Positions 1-12,197 of a stretch of DNA of 64,000 nucleotides are shown one piece after another. The translations under genes and the position numbers were made by a program. The notes beneath the pieces are model-generated. The model worked only from the letters and a program-made list of their open reading frames with translations, did not search any database and was not told the origin of the DNA. Origin of the DNA: Vanessa cardui (lineage: Eukaryota; Arthropoda; Insecta; Lepidoptera; Nymphalidae); the NCBI RefSeq assembly GCF_905220365.1, contig NC_061138.1, positions 10,493,814-10,557,813 of the forward strand, in the 5' to 3' direction. Numbering within the stretch: the first letter of the stretch is position 1; each line of letters starts with the position of its first letter.

Positions 1-17
1 ATAAGCCAGACTGTAAG

Positions 18-200
18 TGGTCAATACCGGCCAAAGACATTTATAGAGTCAATACGCAACCAACCTTGTAAGCTATGGTATGTCCATGAGCCTGTACTTA
101 CTCTGGCTCATCAATCCTTCAATCTGGGCCAATATCTGATTAGTGCATTCTAGCTACCCAAACGGGCTTACACAAAGCTCTATTTCCAAGTAGGTTAAGA
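18..200 (-). repeat. SINE-B relic
   Basis: This is a diverged minus-strand copy of the SINE-B family. In order it shows the family's 'accaaccttg', 'actctggctca' and 'cttacacaaagctct' blocks, ending with the 'ccaagtagg' head. It has many substitutions and no tail or target duplication was found. Confidence 0.55.
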
Positions 201-479
201 AGAGTCAGTGATGATCTTCATTAACCTTTTATTGTGCTTTGTATTCAGTTGATAATTAATAATAAAAAGGTTAACCGACTTCAATTATTGAAATAAAAAA
301 ATGGTCCATAAAAGACAGTTTGCTAAGGAAATATAAAGTTAAAATACAAGCGCATTGATGTAGATGTAGATGATGATGATGATGTATTTTTAGTATATTA
401 AGTTATAAATATGTTCGAGTATCTCAAAGAAAATTACCTACATTACAATATTTATATAAACTTTGTTTCAATTAAAGGA

Positions 480-795
480 ACCGAGAAAGGTTAGAGCACG
501 TGCATCTTAACCGATGATTTCGGGTTCAAACCCAGGCCAGAACCACTATATATGTGCGTATATATGTGCTTAATTTGTGTTTATAATTCATCTCGTGCTC
601 AGCGGTGTGGAAAAACATCGTGAAGAAACCTTCATGTGTCTAATTTCATTGAAATTCTGCCTCATGTGCATTCCACCAACCTGCATTAGAATAGTGTAAT
701 GGAATATGTTCCAAACCCTCTCCTTAATGGGAGAGGAGGCCATTAGCCCAGCAGTGGGAAATTTACAGGCTGTTACCTTACTTTTTTTACTTTTC
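480..795 (+). mobile_element. SINE-A copy (tRNA-related SINE)
   Basis: The tRNA-like head is partly deleted around box A, but the box-B region 'gggttcaaaccc' is intact. The SINE body follows: 'cttaatttgtgtttataattc', 'attccaccaac', 'gttccaaaccctctcc', 'cccagcagtggg' and 'acaggctgtt'. The tail is T/AC-rich (ttacctta, then ttttttactttt), unlike the GTT-repeat tail of most copies here; copies at 26893 and 50889 share it. Non-coding; presumably mobilised by LINE proteins. Confidence 0.85.
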
Positions 796-929
796 AACTA
801 GCCTTTCAAATGTAAAAAAAATGTAATTATGAAAGCTTTCCACTAAAGAATAGAACGTTAATTGGTTTGTTAGTATTACGCTTAATCTTCGGCAATTATC
901 GATTTTCATAATTTAATAGATCTATAGAA

Positions 930-1192
930 ATTGATGATAGGTCTCCGTGCCTGTCTGGGTAGGTACCATTCACTCATCTGATATCCTACCGTCAAACAAC
1001 AGTACTGTATTGTTGTAATACGGGTTGAAGAGTGGCTCAGCCAGTATAGGTACTAGGACATTACATCTTAGCTCCCAAAGTTGGTGACGCATTGACGATG
1101 TAAGGAATAGTTAATATTTCCTACAGAAGCAATGTCTATGGGCTGTGGAGATCACTTGCCATTAGTGGCCTATTTAAGTCTCCACCAATAAT
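930..1192 (+). repeat. SINE-B copy, diverged
   Basis: This is a plus-strand SINE-B. It shows 'gtctgggtaggtaccattca', the 'cagtactgtattgttg' block, 'acattgacgatgtaagg'-like sequence and 'aatagttaatatttc', ending near 'gtctatgggctg'. The 5' head is eroded and the terminal A-run is lost. Confidence 0.7.
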
Positions 1193-1843
1193 TACAATTA
1201 AATTGGTAACTTCAAAGTCTGTGTGTACACAGTATGATATTCAATGTGGACTAATCTTTATATTGTTTATGATCAAGGCGGTTAAAACCATCCACCAGTT
1301 TTCAATTAACATTCTCTTTTTGATGATTTCTTATTCTTATCTGATTGTTTGCTCTTACTCACTGATAGTTGATCGTGCTTCCATGATTTATGTCTGACCA
1401 ATATAATTTCTTAAAAAAAAATTCAAATAACGAAATGAAACTCTAATTTATTGTAATTAAGTCGATTTTCCCTCGTATCGAATACCGAAGTTATTATGTT
1501 CCGTATGTCATTATGTCTACATTTATTAAAGCATGACGTGTAGATTCATGCGCGTGCGCAAAGAGATAATTTTAAAGTTATTAAAATAAAACGCATAAGC
1601 CAATTTAGTGCCATTTTCATTTCTAATTGGACGTTGACTCTTATCAGATTTCTTAATATGCATAGTTATCTTTTTACTTCTTATAGAAATAGCTATCGAT
1701 ATTAATCGTATATAAAAACTATATATAAACTTTATTTATATATATATAAAAAATATATATATATAAATAAATATATATATATAAAAATATATATATGTAC
1801 GATAATTTACTGTATTTACAAGGCATACATATTTATGACATGT
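1193..1843. other. AT-rich stretch, no gene seen
   Basis: No coding region, RNA gene or recognised repeat was found here. From about 1730 to 1800 the sequence becomes almost pure A/T with interrupted TA runs. Confidence 0.5.
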
Positions 1844-1899
1844 CCCAAATGGGTATGCAGTAAACAGGCAGATGCCTGTTTACTGCATACCCATTTGGG
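1844..1899. repeat. perfect inverted duplication, 27-bp arms
   Basis: The arms at 1844-1870 and 1873-1899 are exact reverse complements, separated only by the dinucleotide GA. Arm content is mixed sequence (contains 'gggtatgcagtaaacaggca'), so this is not a low-complexity effect. A 2-nt loop is too small for a normal microRNA precursor. It resembles a local template-switch mutation. Confidence 0.9.
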
Positions 1900-1994
1900 G
1901 GGTGCCCAAAATATTTTTATATCAACTATATTGTCTATTATTAAGACTCAAATAAAATACGATATATATAGTAATTACTTTCACACGAAAATAG

Positions 1995-2047
1995 TTTTGA
2001 TTAATAATAATAATAATAATGTTAATTATTATTATTATTATTTATTA
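1995..2047. repeat. (AAT)n / (ATT)n inverted microsatellite
   Basis: A run of AAT units is followed after 'gttaatt' by a run of ATT units, so the tract can fold back on itself. Confidence 0.75.
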
Positions 2048-2239
2048 TAGAGACGTTTAAAGAAATATTAGGTTGTCTGGAAGAGATGGCTAAATAGCCA
2101 TAAGTCCGCCCGTTGTACAACACTTTTTTTAATGTACTTCTTTTGTTTTTTTTTAAATTCCTTTTTTGTATTTCATTAATTTTGTGTTACTTTATTTTTT
2201 TGTTTGTGGTGTGCAATAAAGAATAATTCAATCATTAGT

Positions 2240-2385
2240 CATCCCTCAAACTCTCAATATGGTACCAACCTTGGGACTAAGGTGTTGCGTCTATGTACCT
2301 GTAATAACACTGACTCTCTCACCTTATATACTTGAATACAAAATGAAATACTGGCCCTCTCACCTTATATACCTGAACACAAAGC
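2240..2385 (-). repeat. SINE-B relic with a local duplication
   Basis: The blocks 'accaaccttgggactaaggt' and 'taacactgactctctcacc' mark a minus-strand SINE-B fragment. A segment containing 'ctctcaccttatatac' then recurs about 40 bases later with a few differences, so part of the relic is tandemly duplicated. Confidence 0.6.
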
Positions 2386-4551
2386 ATAATTGTCTAAATC
2401 TATTTCGTTTAATACTTTATTTCAAAAAAAACATATGTTTTATATTATTATTTTTATAATGGGCATGTAAAATAGAAAAAAATATAAAGTTCATTGTCAT
2501 ATCATAAAATTTATGACACTATCTATCTCGACTGAAGATTTTTGAAGTTGTATAATCTATATATATTTTGCAAAAGTGCCTTCATATGAATAGTTTTCTC
2601 AAAATTATTGCATAACAGAACAAAACACATGACATTTATGTGAGACTGAGTCGGAAAAACCGAGATGACTGAATCAATGATGAAACCGATCAATTTGTTG
2701 TAATTTAATCGTAATAAATTAACAATTTACGTAAAAATCACGCGTATAATTTATTATGCGTTTCAAATACAACAAATCCAATATTCAAATGCCACAACTA
2801 TTAAAAATTTTAAAAGCTATAAAATCTATAGAATGCCTCGAAACGTACCGTTACACAAACAGTCCAGTCGCCTCTACATGGTAATATGTTATATAGTTTA
2901 GTACCCCACTAAATCATTATAAACAAATTTCACCGACTTTTATAGCAGTTCTAAATATGTTTATAGTCAATTATAATGTTTTCTTATAAACATTTGACAA
3001 TGATTTTCGAGGAGACATTTTTGTTTAGTCGTGCGAAAGTTTTTAATTTGTTTCGTATTTTCTTATTTTTTCGTCATATTTGTCGTACATATGTTATTTG
3101 AAGTTCATTTCTTAAACGTGTTACCTATATGTATTTAATATATAGCTCGGTGGTAAGGCTTCGTACGAGCTGAGTAGCCTTAAAAAAAATTGATAATGGT
3201 GTGGTACCTCCATTCTTATCAAATATTATGTCACCAAAAAACAATGGCTAGTTTTGGTGTGTTCCAGTTTAAAGAGTGTAAGCTAGGTAAAGTATATGTA
3301 TAAGACTTATGAAATCATCGTTGCGACACAAATATGACCATTGACCATCCATCTCAACCCCAAGACAGTTGAATTAAAAAAGTGTCCTATGTCTTTCTTC
3401 AGGACTCAAACTATCACCACAGCAAATTTTATGAAAATAAATTTGTTCAGCGGTTTAAGCATGAACTGGTATCAGACAGACTTACTGTCGCATTTATAAT
3501 ATTAGTATACATATACATTACACATACATATATACTTCGTTATATTCTAACTGTATATGTGTACTTTCGGCTCAATTATATCAGCTATGTAAAACATATT
3601 ACATTAACAAAGATTTAAGTTTCAAATTAATTTGTTATAACCTTATACGTTTATATGAAGCAATTAAAGAACAAAAATCCATGGTAGATTTGTCTGTTAC
3701 ATAATAATACAATGTTAAATAGGGATTAATATTGCCAGTAGGTTAATAGCCTAACCCTTCTCTGGCAGCAGGGTCAACCTGAGTTAATTGGGTTAATTCA
3801 TCTTTCACATTTACTCGGTTTTAATTGCCGATAGAGTTGTAGGTTAACAAGCTTGGTTTGTATAATGTTAATAGTTTAACTTGGAAACCTCTGTTTTTAA
3901 TATAGAAGTAGATTTAATTACAAACACAGATAGTATAGTATTGCTTAGTTGTCAGAAAGCGGATGACATAATTAAAAAAAAAAGATTAATAAAAATTAAA
4001 TGCAAAATCATAATTACCATAAAATATTAATAAACAAATATGTATCTTAGCGTATTTATTACATACATATTGAATTGAAAATATAAATAAATAAAATTTA
4101 TGTTAATATTAAAATATGTGAATTAATATTTTTATGTATAAATTATTAATTGAAACTAGCAACATAATAATATTCATAATGATATATGTATATTAATGTT
4201 ATGAAAAGGTAAAATGTTTTCACTGCTAGAAATCTATAGTAAGAGAGGGTAAAATATATTTATTAGATGTATACCCACATCTGGCTGAAATAGTATGAAG
4301 AATGAGCGTAGATGAATGGAGTTGGAGAAATCGATCACTAGCAATAGAGGAGAATGGAGGGAAAAGATGCTGCGTCTAACCCTGAATAGTACTGGATAGA
4401 AGGTGGAGTGATATAAGGGCGAGTGAGCCATGTGAAGCCGGGCCGGTATTATATGTTTCTATTTAACTTATTAAATTAATTAAAAAAAATGAGCTCATTG
4501 ATTAATTCATTAACAAAGTGTTAAAAATATATTTTACGGACCAACTTACGA
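2386..4551. other. long AT-rich stretch, no gene seen
   Basis: No protein-like reading frame or RNA gene is supported. A purine-rich patch at about 4220-4440 has a coding-like look on the plus strand but is interrupted by stops and matches no family I can name. 3150-3180 faintly resembles a SINE-B head. Confidence 0.5.
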
Positions 4552-4735
4552 ACTCTTCAAATTTATTGACTAACTAGCGAAGGTACTTGTTATCATTCGT
4601 TATATTATGACCAATTCATGCATTTTAGTGTAAAATTTCATCCAAATCCGTGCGGCCCTTTTTTCGTAAAAGAGTAACAAATATACATACTCATACATCC
4701 ATTCTTACAAACTTTAGCATTTATAAAAGTAGGAT
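4552..4735 (-). repeat. Helitron-like repeat, family E3
   Basis: It starts with 'actagcgaagg' and contains 'aaatttcatccaaatccgtg', 'gtaaaagagtaacaaa' and 'catttataaaagtaggat'. The same order recurs at 52653-52871. The CTAG at the left end is what a Helitron 3' terminus would show if the element lies on the minus strand; the class is inferred. Confidence 0.55.
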
Positions 4736-5444
4736 TTCTTTTTACTAGCCTCGATAATATCTAGAATCGGGGCCTCTGATTGCAGCCTTATAAGTACACA
4801 ATTAAAAAAAATTAGTCATAACAATTCAAATTTGGAATCCAAAAATGTTTTAAGTTCTTTTCAATAAAAAGTAATTTAAAGCATGTCAGTAACTATCTAC
4901 TAAATTGAAAGTTATTAACAGAACATATTCCATTTTCAAAAACTGAATTTCGAATGTAATTTTAATATTTCATTTGTTTGTATTTATTATTAAGTTACGT
5001 CACAGTCGGTCATCCAATTACCGATTAAAGTTTGAACAGTTATTTTTTTATTGCATCGTCTATTATTTCATAACTTCAAAGCGTAATAAGTCACATCTGA
5101 CAGCTGAGTAATTAATTAAAACAATATTAATTTGTACTATCCCGCTGTACGGCCTTAGACGCCATCTTAAAAAAACAGGTCATTGAACTCAGTTACGCCA
5201 TATCTGTTTTATAGTTGCTAAGTTGTTTTTTTTTAAATAGTAACGCACACATTTTAGTCACAGTGTGCGATCAAAATAGCCCGATGTTTTTATTTGACGC
5301 GATTTTTTACGCTCTATAGAGACGTTTTCATCACATTTGAGAATAAATCTACTTTTAAATTAGTTAGGATTTTCTAAGTACGTGACGTATATATTTTAAA
5401 CTGAATACGTGATCAGTAACAGGTGTGTGATGTTATTTTTCATG
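4736..5444. other. AT-rich stretch, no gene seen
   Basis: Nothing recognised beyond A/T-rich unique sequence. Confidence 0.5.
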
Positions 5445-5512
5445 GTTCTTGTCGGGGTTTGAACTGGCTATCTTAGGTTAAGATTTTTAACCACTGAGCC
5501 ATCGCGGGCCAC
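5445..5512 (-). repeat. tRNA-like SINE head relic
   Basis: On the minus strand it shows a box-A-like 'gatggctcagtgg' and a box-B-like 'agttcaaacccc', the layout of a SINE-A-type head, but no SINE body follows. It is a fragment or a separate tRNA-derived relic. Confidence 0.5.
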
Positions 5513-5639
5513 CTCAATTAAAGAAAAAAATGTTTCAATAAAGAGTCCAGTCAAAATTTAACTCCCGGCATCCTCGTTAAGAATATCAAGTGTTTCCTGG
5601 ATTAAATATATCGTTCTTTGTCCGACTAACGTATTTGTG

Positions 5640-5960
5640 AGCGCCTTCAAAAGCCGCATACATTTCGCTTTCTTTCAAGGCGCGGTCTCACGAAAAATTA
5701 ATCAACCATTCAACTCAAAAATACGAAATCATTCAATGAATTTCATGTAAGTCGACACGTAATTGGCGATCAGCGACAAAAAGCGGTTGTCGCTTAAATG
5801 GTAAGCGCACCCGCCTTACAGGGGCATAAATACACGACAAAAAAGTCGCCGCGCGCGACATGTGTCCAAGTCGTGCCATAAAAACAAGGCGGTCGAGTAA
5901 GACACCGGGAGGCCACCGGCCGGCTCAGCTGAAACGTTCGACTGACTTTTAGTATCGTAT
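5640..5960. other. GC-richer unique block, possible regulatory DNA
   Basis: Base composition rises clearly above the flanks (for example 'cgccgcgcgcgacatgtg' and 'gaggccaccggccggctcag') and I recognise no repeat. A 97-codon open frame crosses it on the minus strand, but the protein has low-complexity Lys and no familiar domain. It could be a promoter, enhancer or untranslated exon. Confidence 0.3.
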
Positions 5961-7063
5961 GAAACAAAGGGATCGATGACTGGCCGTTTAATTTTTTTTT
6001 TTTTGTAATTTTAATTTCATTAAACATATATAGATCTATTTCCAGCCAGTGTGAGAATGATAAATAACGTGAAAAAACGATAGTCAAGTAGCACTATTAA
6101 TATGCCTGACTTATTAATGAGGCTGGACCGTTTCTCGTTGTAATATATCAAGCAGAGACGGTGCTTGTTTGAAATAATGTCTCGTTTGAAAATACCTATC
6201 TAATGTTCTGAATGTATTATATATATAACCGAAAATATTTATTTTTATGTCGATATTTTATGGCATTGACATAATTCCACGGTCAAATAATAGAGCTTGT
6301 TAATTTCTGTAAAATTAAGTGAGTTGGTAATTATAGGCACTAAGAGCGAATGACATTGATTGACAACGAGTTGCTATAAATAGTATGTTAAATGTATCCT
6401 ATATTACAGTAGACCTCTTCAATTCGAAACTCGAAACTCACAGAAAAATCATGAAGTGATATTTTACATTGATTGTAATATTTAAAGGATCCGTTAAATT
6501 ATACAGTTTTCAAAATTTTTCGAGTGAAAAACGAAGTGATTTCTCATAGAATATCACTCGTGTAAGTCCATGAACAGGAATGATCAATGACCATTAGGTG
6601 GTCAATGCCTTCTTTACGACATTTAAGTAAAAACAAAGATCCATCAAAAGATAAATATGCCTTAACATTTATATCGTATAGATAAAAATCAGCGGGAATG
6701 AGAAAAAATTGATTCGGTAAAAATACTTCAAAATAATACCATTATCTGACTTTCTATCGAGCTGTGTGTTTATTCGTTTCTTATAGAAAATCCGTTCTAG
6801 ATTTAAATGTTTCAAATGACCAATCAAATCAACGGATTCGAGTCTTGTCTAACCATAAGGGACATAAAGACGAATAATCAACTTTGAGATTGAAATGACG
6901 CGTTACCATTGGTCGAGAATTTGAAGAATCTGTGATATTCCTTTTTCGATTCGCGAAAAAATTACATCTGAATATCGTAGTTATGTGGAATGATGTATGG
7001 TGATGTATTTTCAACAAAGTTGGATAAACCAAGAATTGTCTGTAGAATAAACTTGACATAATA
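5961..7063. other. no gene seen
   Basis: AT-rich sequence without recognisable genes or repeats. Confidence 0.45.
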
Positions 7064-7345
7064 TTAACAGCCTGTAAATTGTCTACTGCTGGGCTAAGGC
7101 CTCCTCTACCTTTGAGCAGAAGGTTTTTGTAGCACATTCCACAACGCTGGGCTCCAATGCCGGTTGATGGATACACACATGCAGTTATAGTCACATGAAG
7201 GTTTCCTCACTGTGCTTTCCTTCACCACCGATAATGAATGTACAATGATGAATAAGCACATTAAAATTCAATGATGCTTGTCTGGGTTTGAACCCGCAAT
7301 CATCGGTTAAGATGAACGCGTTCTAACCACTGGGCCATCTCAGCT
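7064..7345 (-). mobile_element. SINE-A copy
   Basis: Near full-length, minus strand. It runs from 'aacagcctgtaaatt' through 'tgctgggctaaggcctcctc' to the tRNA-like head 'ccactgggccatctcagct'. The body has several changes (for example 'acaacgctgggctccaatgc'). Confidence 0.85.
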
Positions 7346-8066
7346 CTCATCGCACTATTACCAAGTCGCATATAATACATAAATGTACGGTTTGTTTATC
7401 ATTAGTCCTTCTTTGTTTGGAACAGACTACACTTATAAGGACTATAAATTATAAGGTTTTTTTTTTATAACACATTAACTAATAGTTCCAATAGAATTAT
7501 ACATAAATAATACGCAGAGAAGCCTTATAACTTACAAGGTAATGGTAAAGTAAGAAACATATCGGGCGATACATTCATACCCTTATTTGTGATGCATGTA
7601 TTTATATTTATTGATGGCATTAAAATATTCAGGAGAGGCGAAACCAGTTTGGCCGTCGGTCCCTTTAAGTTTGACATTACCATTTATGTAATTTAATTTT
7701 TTTTTGACGTATTGATTCCATGTGATTTTAATGTATGCATGAAGATGATCGGTAATTCTGTTTGTCATAATAATAATAATCTTCACTTGTCATAATTCAA
7801 TATTAAACAAGCAAGCAAATTTGCCATTTGGTATAATCTTTAGGCTGTAAGATTCATGAGGTCATTACTTATACGAAACGCCTTTTTAGGTGTACGGAAT
7901 GCAACTATGAAAGCGTTTGCTTTCAAATCCGTCAAAACTGTATCAAATCTGATAACTGAAGATTAAATGTGCCAAAAGTTTGCACCAAGTTTTAGCCATG
8001 AGACCAACTTTTTGGCCAACTTCCAATTAAATATTTTTGGAACAATTTTTTACTTATCTTACAATT
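7346..8066. other. no gene seen
   Basis: A/T-rich unique sequence only. Confidence 0.45.
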
Positions 8067-8077
8067 AGAATTACGAG

Positions 8078-8383
8078 TCTAGATGGCCCAGTGGTTAGAA
8101 CGCGTGCATCTCAACCGATGATTGCGGGTTCAAAGCCAGGCAAGCACCGCTGTTTCATGTGCTTAATTTGTCTTTATAATTCATCTCGTGCTCAGCGGTG
8201 AAGGAAAACATCGTGAGGAAACGTGCATGTGACAAATTTCATAGAAATTCTGCCACATGTGCATTCCACCAACACGCATTGAAACAGCGTGGAGGAATAT
8301 GTTCCAAACCTTCTCCTCAAAGGGAGAGGAGGTCTTTGGCCCAGCAGTGGGAATTTACAGACTGTTGTTGTTGTTGTTCTAAG
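8078..8383 (+). mobile_element. SINE-A copy with target duplication
   Basis: Complete copy: head 'agatggcccagtggttagaa', box-B region 'gggttcaaagcc', full body and a (GTT)n tail. It is flanked by AGAATTACGAG (8067-8077) and AGAATTATGAG (8384-8394), an 11-bp target-site duplication with one mismatch. Short open frames inside it are not genes. Confidence 0.9.
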
Positions 8384-8394
8384 AGAATTATGAG

Positions 8395-9219
8395 ACATCG
8401 TCATGAAAGACTTTGTGCCCAATCTATTCCACCTTACCGACTCTTTCTCTTTCTATTGTGTATGGTTCTATATATTATTGTTTCAACTTACTTTTGTCGT
8501 TAAATGATTCTCTACAGTTCTTAACTTACTTTATAGCGAAAACAACTTCGTTCTACCTCGATTTTCATTTTATTTCATGTTGTATGTGTTTACATAATAG
8601 GTTACTGAAAAATATCTATACCACCTTAATTTAAAAAGTTAAGGCAAAAATACCTTTTCCAGCAAAGTTAATTACCATTGAATTTAATAGATGTATTGAT
8701 TGAAATCATCTTTTAAACTTATTCCCCTTACTTTATAGAAAATTTAAGTTACATATTGATATCTGCAAGCATAGTAAGGTATCTTCTACGTGTATTATAC
8801 CTGCGACGGTATATTGATGAAAGCGTTATCTTTATTCTTCTATGTGAACGCATCTTTTTAGGAACCATAGCTTTAAATATCTGCTATTTTTTTTTGTATA
8901 TTAGAAGTCAGTATATCTGATCAGATCAGTATATCAGAGATGGGAACTTCTATTCGCAATCTGCTCTGAAATATAGACATCTTTACTCATTCTCATTGTT
9001 CACATTTAATTAATTCTAATCTAAACAGAAATGTATTTGATAAGTTGCTTTTTAATTAATGTAAACTCATCCTCAAAATAAATATTGTGAAATTAACCAT
9101 GTCATAATGTTTACAACGTTTCCGATAGAATTATGTTTAAGGATATTCTTCCTATGATATTGTGCAAACATATACATTTATATGTTTTCAAAATATTTTT
9201 ATCGTCAATACTTTAACTG
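8395..9219. other. no gene seen
   Basis: AT-rich sequence, nothing recognised. Confidence 0.45.
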
Positions 9220-9412
9220 TACAAGCCATTTTACAATGAATCGTCAGCTTAGAAACTTACTCAATAGTCAAGCTACAAAACTGTTCGGAATGGAATATTC
9301 AGCGAGAAACTCAGTAGTAACCCCTATCCAACATTTGAAATACAAAGTTATTTTATTTAAATACTATTATGTATCTATTTATGTATCCTGCCTAAAAGTC
9401 AACAAAGTGATA
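9220..9412 (-). repeat. repeat family C (LINE 3'-end type)
   Basis: It contains 'gttcggaatggaatattc', 'gcgagaaactcagtagta' and 'atcctgcctaaaagtcaaca', which match in order the copy at 56743-56985. The copy is diverged. An 87-codon open frame across it is a by-product. Confidence 0.55.
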
Positions 9413-9611
9413 GCTTGTACTTTTATTAGTTATTTGAATTTATGAATCGGTAAAGTTAAAAATATCTGCGGAATTTCATCATAGAAGCCCCTTATCCCAA
9501 GAAGGATTTATTGACTTTGCAGAGTCGCAAACTTGGCGTTACAAGTTTATCCATACGTGTACATACAATGATTATCACTGATTCTATCAAAGTGATCAAT
9601 ATTGTGTGCAA

Positions 9612-9908
9612 GTGATGGCCCAGTGGTTAGAACGCGTGCATCTTAACCGATGTTTGCTGGTTCACACCGAGCCAAGCACCACTGAATATTCATGTGCTTA
9701 ATTTGTGTTTATAATTCATCTCGTGTTTGGCGGTGAAGGAAAACATCGTGTGAAAACCTGCATGTGTCTTACTTCATAACAATTCTGCCAAATGTGTATT
9801 CCTCCAACCCGCATTGGAACAGCTGGGTAGAATATGTTCCAAACCTTCTCCTCAAATGGAGAGGAAATCCTGGCCCAGCAGCGGAACATTTACAGGCTGT
9901 TGATGTAT
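9612..9908 (+). mobile_element. SINE-A copy
   Basis: Head 'gtgatggcccagtggttag', body and 'acaggctgttg' end are all present. Flanks ATTGTGTGCAA (9601-9611) and ATTGTGACGCAA (9909-9920) may be an imperfect target duplication with a one-base indel. A SINE-B lies just downstream. Confidence 0.85.
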
Positions 9909-9933
9909 ATTGTGACGCAACAGTGAATATATA

Positions 9934-10225
9934 TTTTTTATGGTACAGGTTGGTGGACGAGCAGATGGGCCACCTGATGGTAAGTGGTCATCATCACCCA
10001 TAGACAATGACGCTGTAAGAAATATTAACTATTCCTTACATCGTCAATGTGCCATCAACCTTGGGAACTAAGTTGTTATGTCCCTTGTGCCTGCAGTTAC
10101 ACTGGCTCACTCACCCTTCAAACCGGAACACAACAATACTGAGTACTGTTATTTGGCGGTAGAATAACTGATGAGGGGGTGGTACCTACCCAGACGGGCT
10201 TGCACAAAGCCCTACCACCAAGTAA
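9934..10225 (-). mobile_element. SINE-B copy, near full length
   Basis: It reads from a T-run (the A-tail on the other strand) through 'gttggtggacgagcagatgg', 'atgtgccatcaaccttggg', 'ggctcactcacccttcaaac' and 'cagacgggcttgcacaaagc' to 'ctaccaccaagta'. The family is about 290 bp here and ends in an A-run on its sense strand, typical of a SINE. The origin of its head is unclear. Confidence 0.85.
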
Positions 10226-11699
10226 TATTCCTACTTTGTTGAAAACAATCCGATGGGTGAAAGGAGAACTTATATAAAAAGTTATATTACATAAAAAGTA
10301 CATTTATAAAATTAGCCACCCAAACAATAGCAGTTATGAAAGAATATTCCGTCAATTTCATACGAATTTATTAAAGTTATAATACTTTATTTAGCACTTC
10401 ATAATTACATCAATAAACTTCAACTTTATTACATAAGAGATAGCGTAAGAAATATTAAATTCATATAACAGTTATTATGTTATTTAATAGTTATTCGACG
10501 GTGTAAAGGTATATTATTTGTAGCCAACGTTCGAAATATCCAGGAAGATCATTTAACACTTCATAATGGTTGATCTAAAGGTCACTGAATTTATAACTTT
10601 TACGACACAGATTAATGATTAAATATATTTAGAGATATCTTATTATGATTAATAAAAATAAATAAGTACCGATTTATAATCTGTATTTATAGCGATTAAT
10701 GTATAGTTGTTTACTTATCGCAAGTACATAGATAAAACCGCTATGCTCCAGGGTTTAGCTTAACTTAAATCTTGTGGTGGTTATGATATGGACGGCTTAA
10801 TATATATTAAGTTGATACAATACCCAGTTCTTATATTGAAAATAATTGTTTTACAAAAGAAAAATAAATCTCATTTGTAAGAAATGTAAAATACACACAA
10901 GATATCTTAGTACATAAAATCAATATAATCAACAGTCAACGGTATATTTGAGGTTTTGAACTGCAGAAAATATATAAGTGCCTAGCCGTAAATATAGTAG
11001 TCATTTTTTATTAATCGTTAAATGCGAATTATAATTAGGGTTGTCAGATTGGATAAAGCCGAATATAGTTAGGCCTTTTACATTTTATTTATTCACAAAC
11101 GAGAAACATTCGATTTTATTTATATTTCATTAGAATTTAAATATTTATGAGACACAAAATCTTCAATAATGTAGTGTCCGGGATTTATACTCAAATGTCC
11201 GGCTAAACTAGCTGGTCTGTCCCGCTGCTAGGTTTGACGACCTGGCAACCCTATTCATAGTTAATACCTATAATAACGCGCTGTGATAATATAAAATTCA
11301 ATGGATTACCAGCTTTTAAATCATTCAGGAAGAACGTTTAGTGCTTCACAATCACAGGTCTAAGGTCGCAATATATATAGCCTTACAATGTCACAGCCTA
11401 AGAGCATAATGAATTATTTAGCTTAATGAGGAAAACGTGTCTGTAGTTTGTGTAATTTATCATTACGTATAAATTACAATAGACGCCATATTTGAAATAT
11501 CGATTGATTGTTTCAAAGTGGTTGATTGTTAATCAATATAGTTTTTTGTTTTGATTAAATTTTATTTTTTTTGTAAGTTAGTATTTGTATATGATGACGG
11601 CAAAATGCCCAAATGATAAGTTGTAACGTCTCCGAGTCATAGATATTAGAATTTCGTTCGATACATCACCATTGCCCCAGGCACGCATGTAAAAAATTA
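10226..11699. other. no gene; weakly similar pair of segments
   Basis: No gene was seen. Segments near 10526-10610 and 11320-11405 share 'caggaaga', 'cttca(t/c)aat' and 'tctaaggtc'-like words in the same order, so they may be two decayed copies of one element. Confidence 0.3.
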
Positions 11700-11825
11700 A
11701 ATCTTGGAAATTAACTTTAATTGTTCCTTATACCTTTGGTAATGCTGGCTCACTGCTTTAAGGCTTTAGAATAAGATATAGGTACCTACCCAGACGTCCT
11801 TATATAAAACCATACTACCAAGTGA
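11700..11825 (-). repeat. SINE-B relic
   Basis: Diverged 5' half of SINE-B on the minus strand: 'taatgctggctcactgc', 'aggtacctacccagacg' and 'ctaccaagtg'. Confidence 0.6.
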
Positions 11826-11997
11826 AAAGTTAATATCTTATACTTGAAGAATACAAAATTTCACTTAAGACCACGCCCACTCAACATTTAGGCGTCTCAT
11901 ATTAATAATATTACTTGGAATAATCAGATCTTTTAGGCATACAGAAAATTAATCAGTAACAGTTTTGTACATTCACCTTCCTACTAGGTACTGTAGA

Positions 11998-12197
11998 ATA
12001 TCGTCACGGTAGCATGCGTATGCGATTCCGTGGCGCCCGCCTAAAGACGGAGATGGTACCGCTGGTTTTTTAGTGGGTAAATCCGGCATACTTGGGCGCA
12101 CTCGGTGTTCAGGGCTCCAGGGAGTCACACACCCCCTCCCCCACTTTCCATCACGTGGGGGAAGCGCGTAATGCGTTTTACCAGCGTTAAAAAAAGG
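11998..12197 (+). repeat. family G, LINE 3'-end-like repeat
   Basis: A GC-rich block with 'gtcacggtagcatgcg', 'gacggagatggtaccgctgg' and 'cacgtgggggaagcgcgtaa' ends in an A-run (ttaaaaaaagg), as a retrotransposon 3' end would. The first part recurs at 24352-24425. I recognise the sequence as a common lepidopteran dispersed repeat but cannot assign its clade. Confidence 0.55.

Noticed and set aside
1844..1899. microRNA precursor
   Set aside because: A 2-base loop and perfect 27-bp stem do not fit a Dicer substrate.
5794..6087. 97-codon minus-strand open frame in the GC-rich island
   Set aside because: The frame includes a poly-Lys run from an A-tract and no known motif; kept only as a compositional anomaly.
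8198..8503. 101-codon plus-strand open frame
   Set aside because: It runs through a SINE-A copy; similar Cys/Arg-rich peptides appear at every SINE-A (13273, 24649, 54636), so it is a by-product of the repeat.
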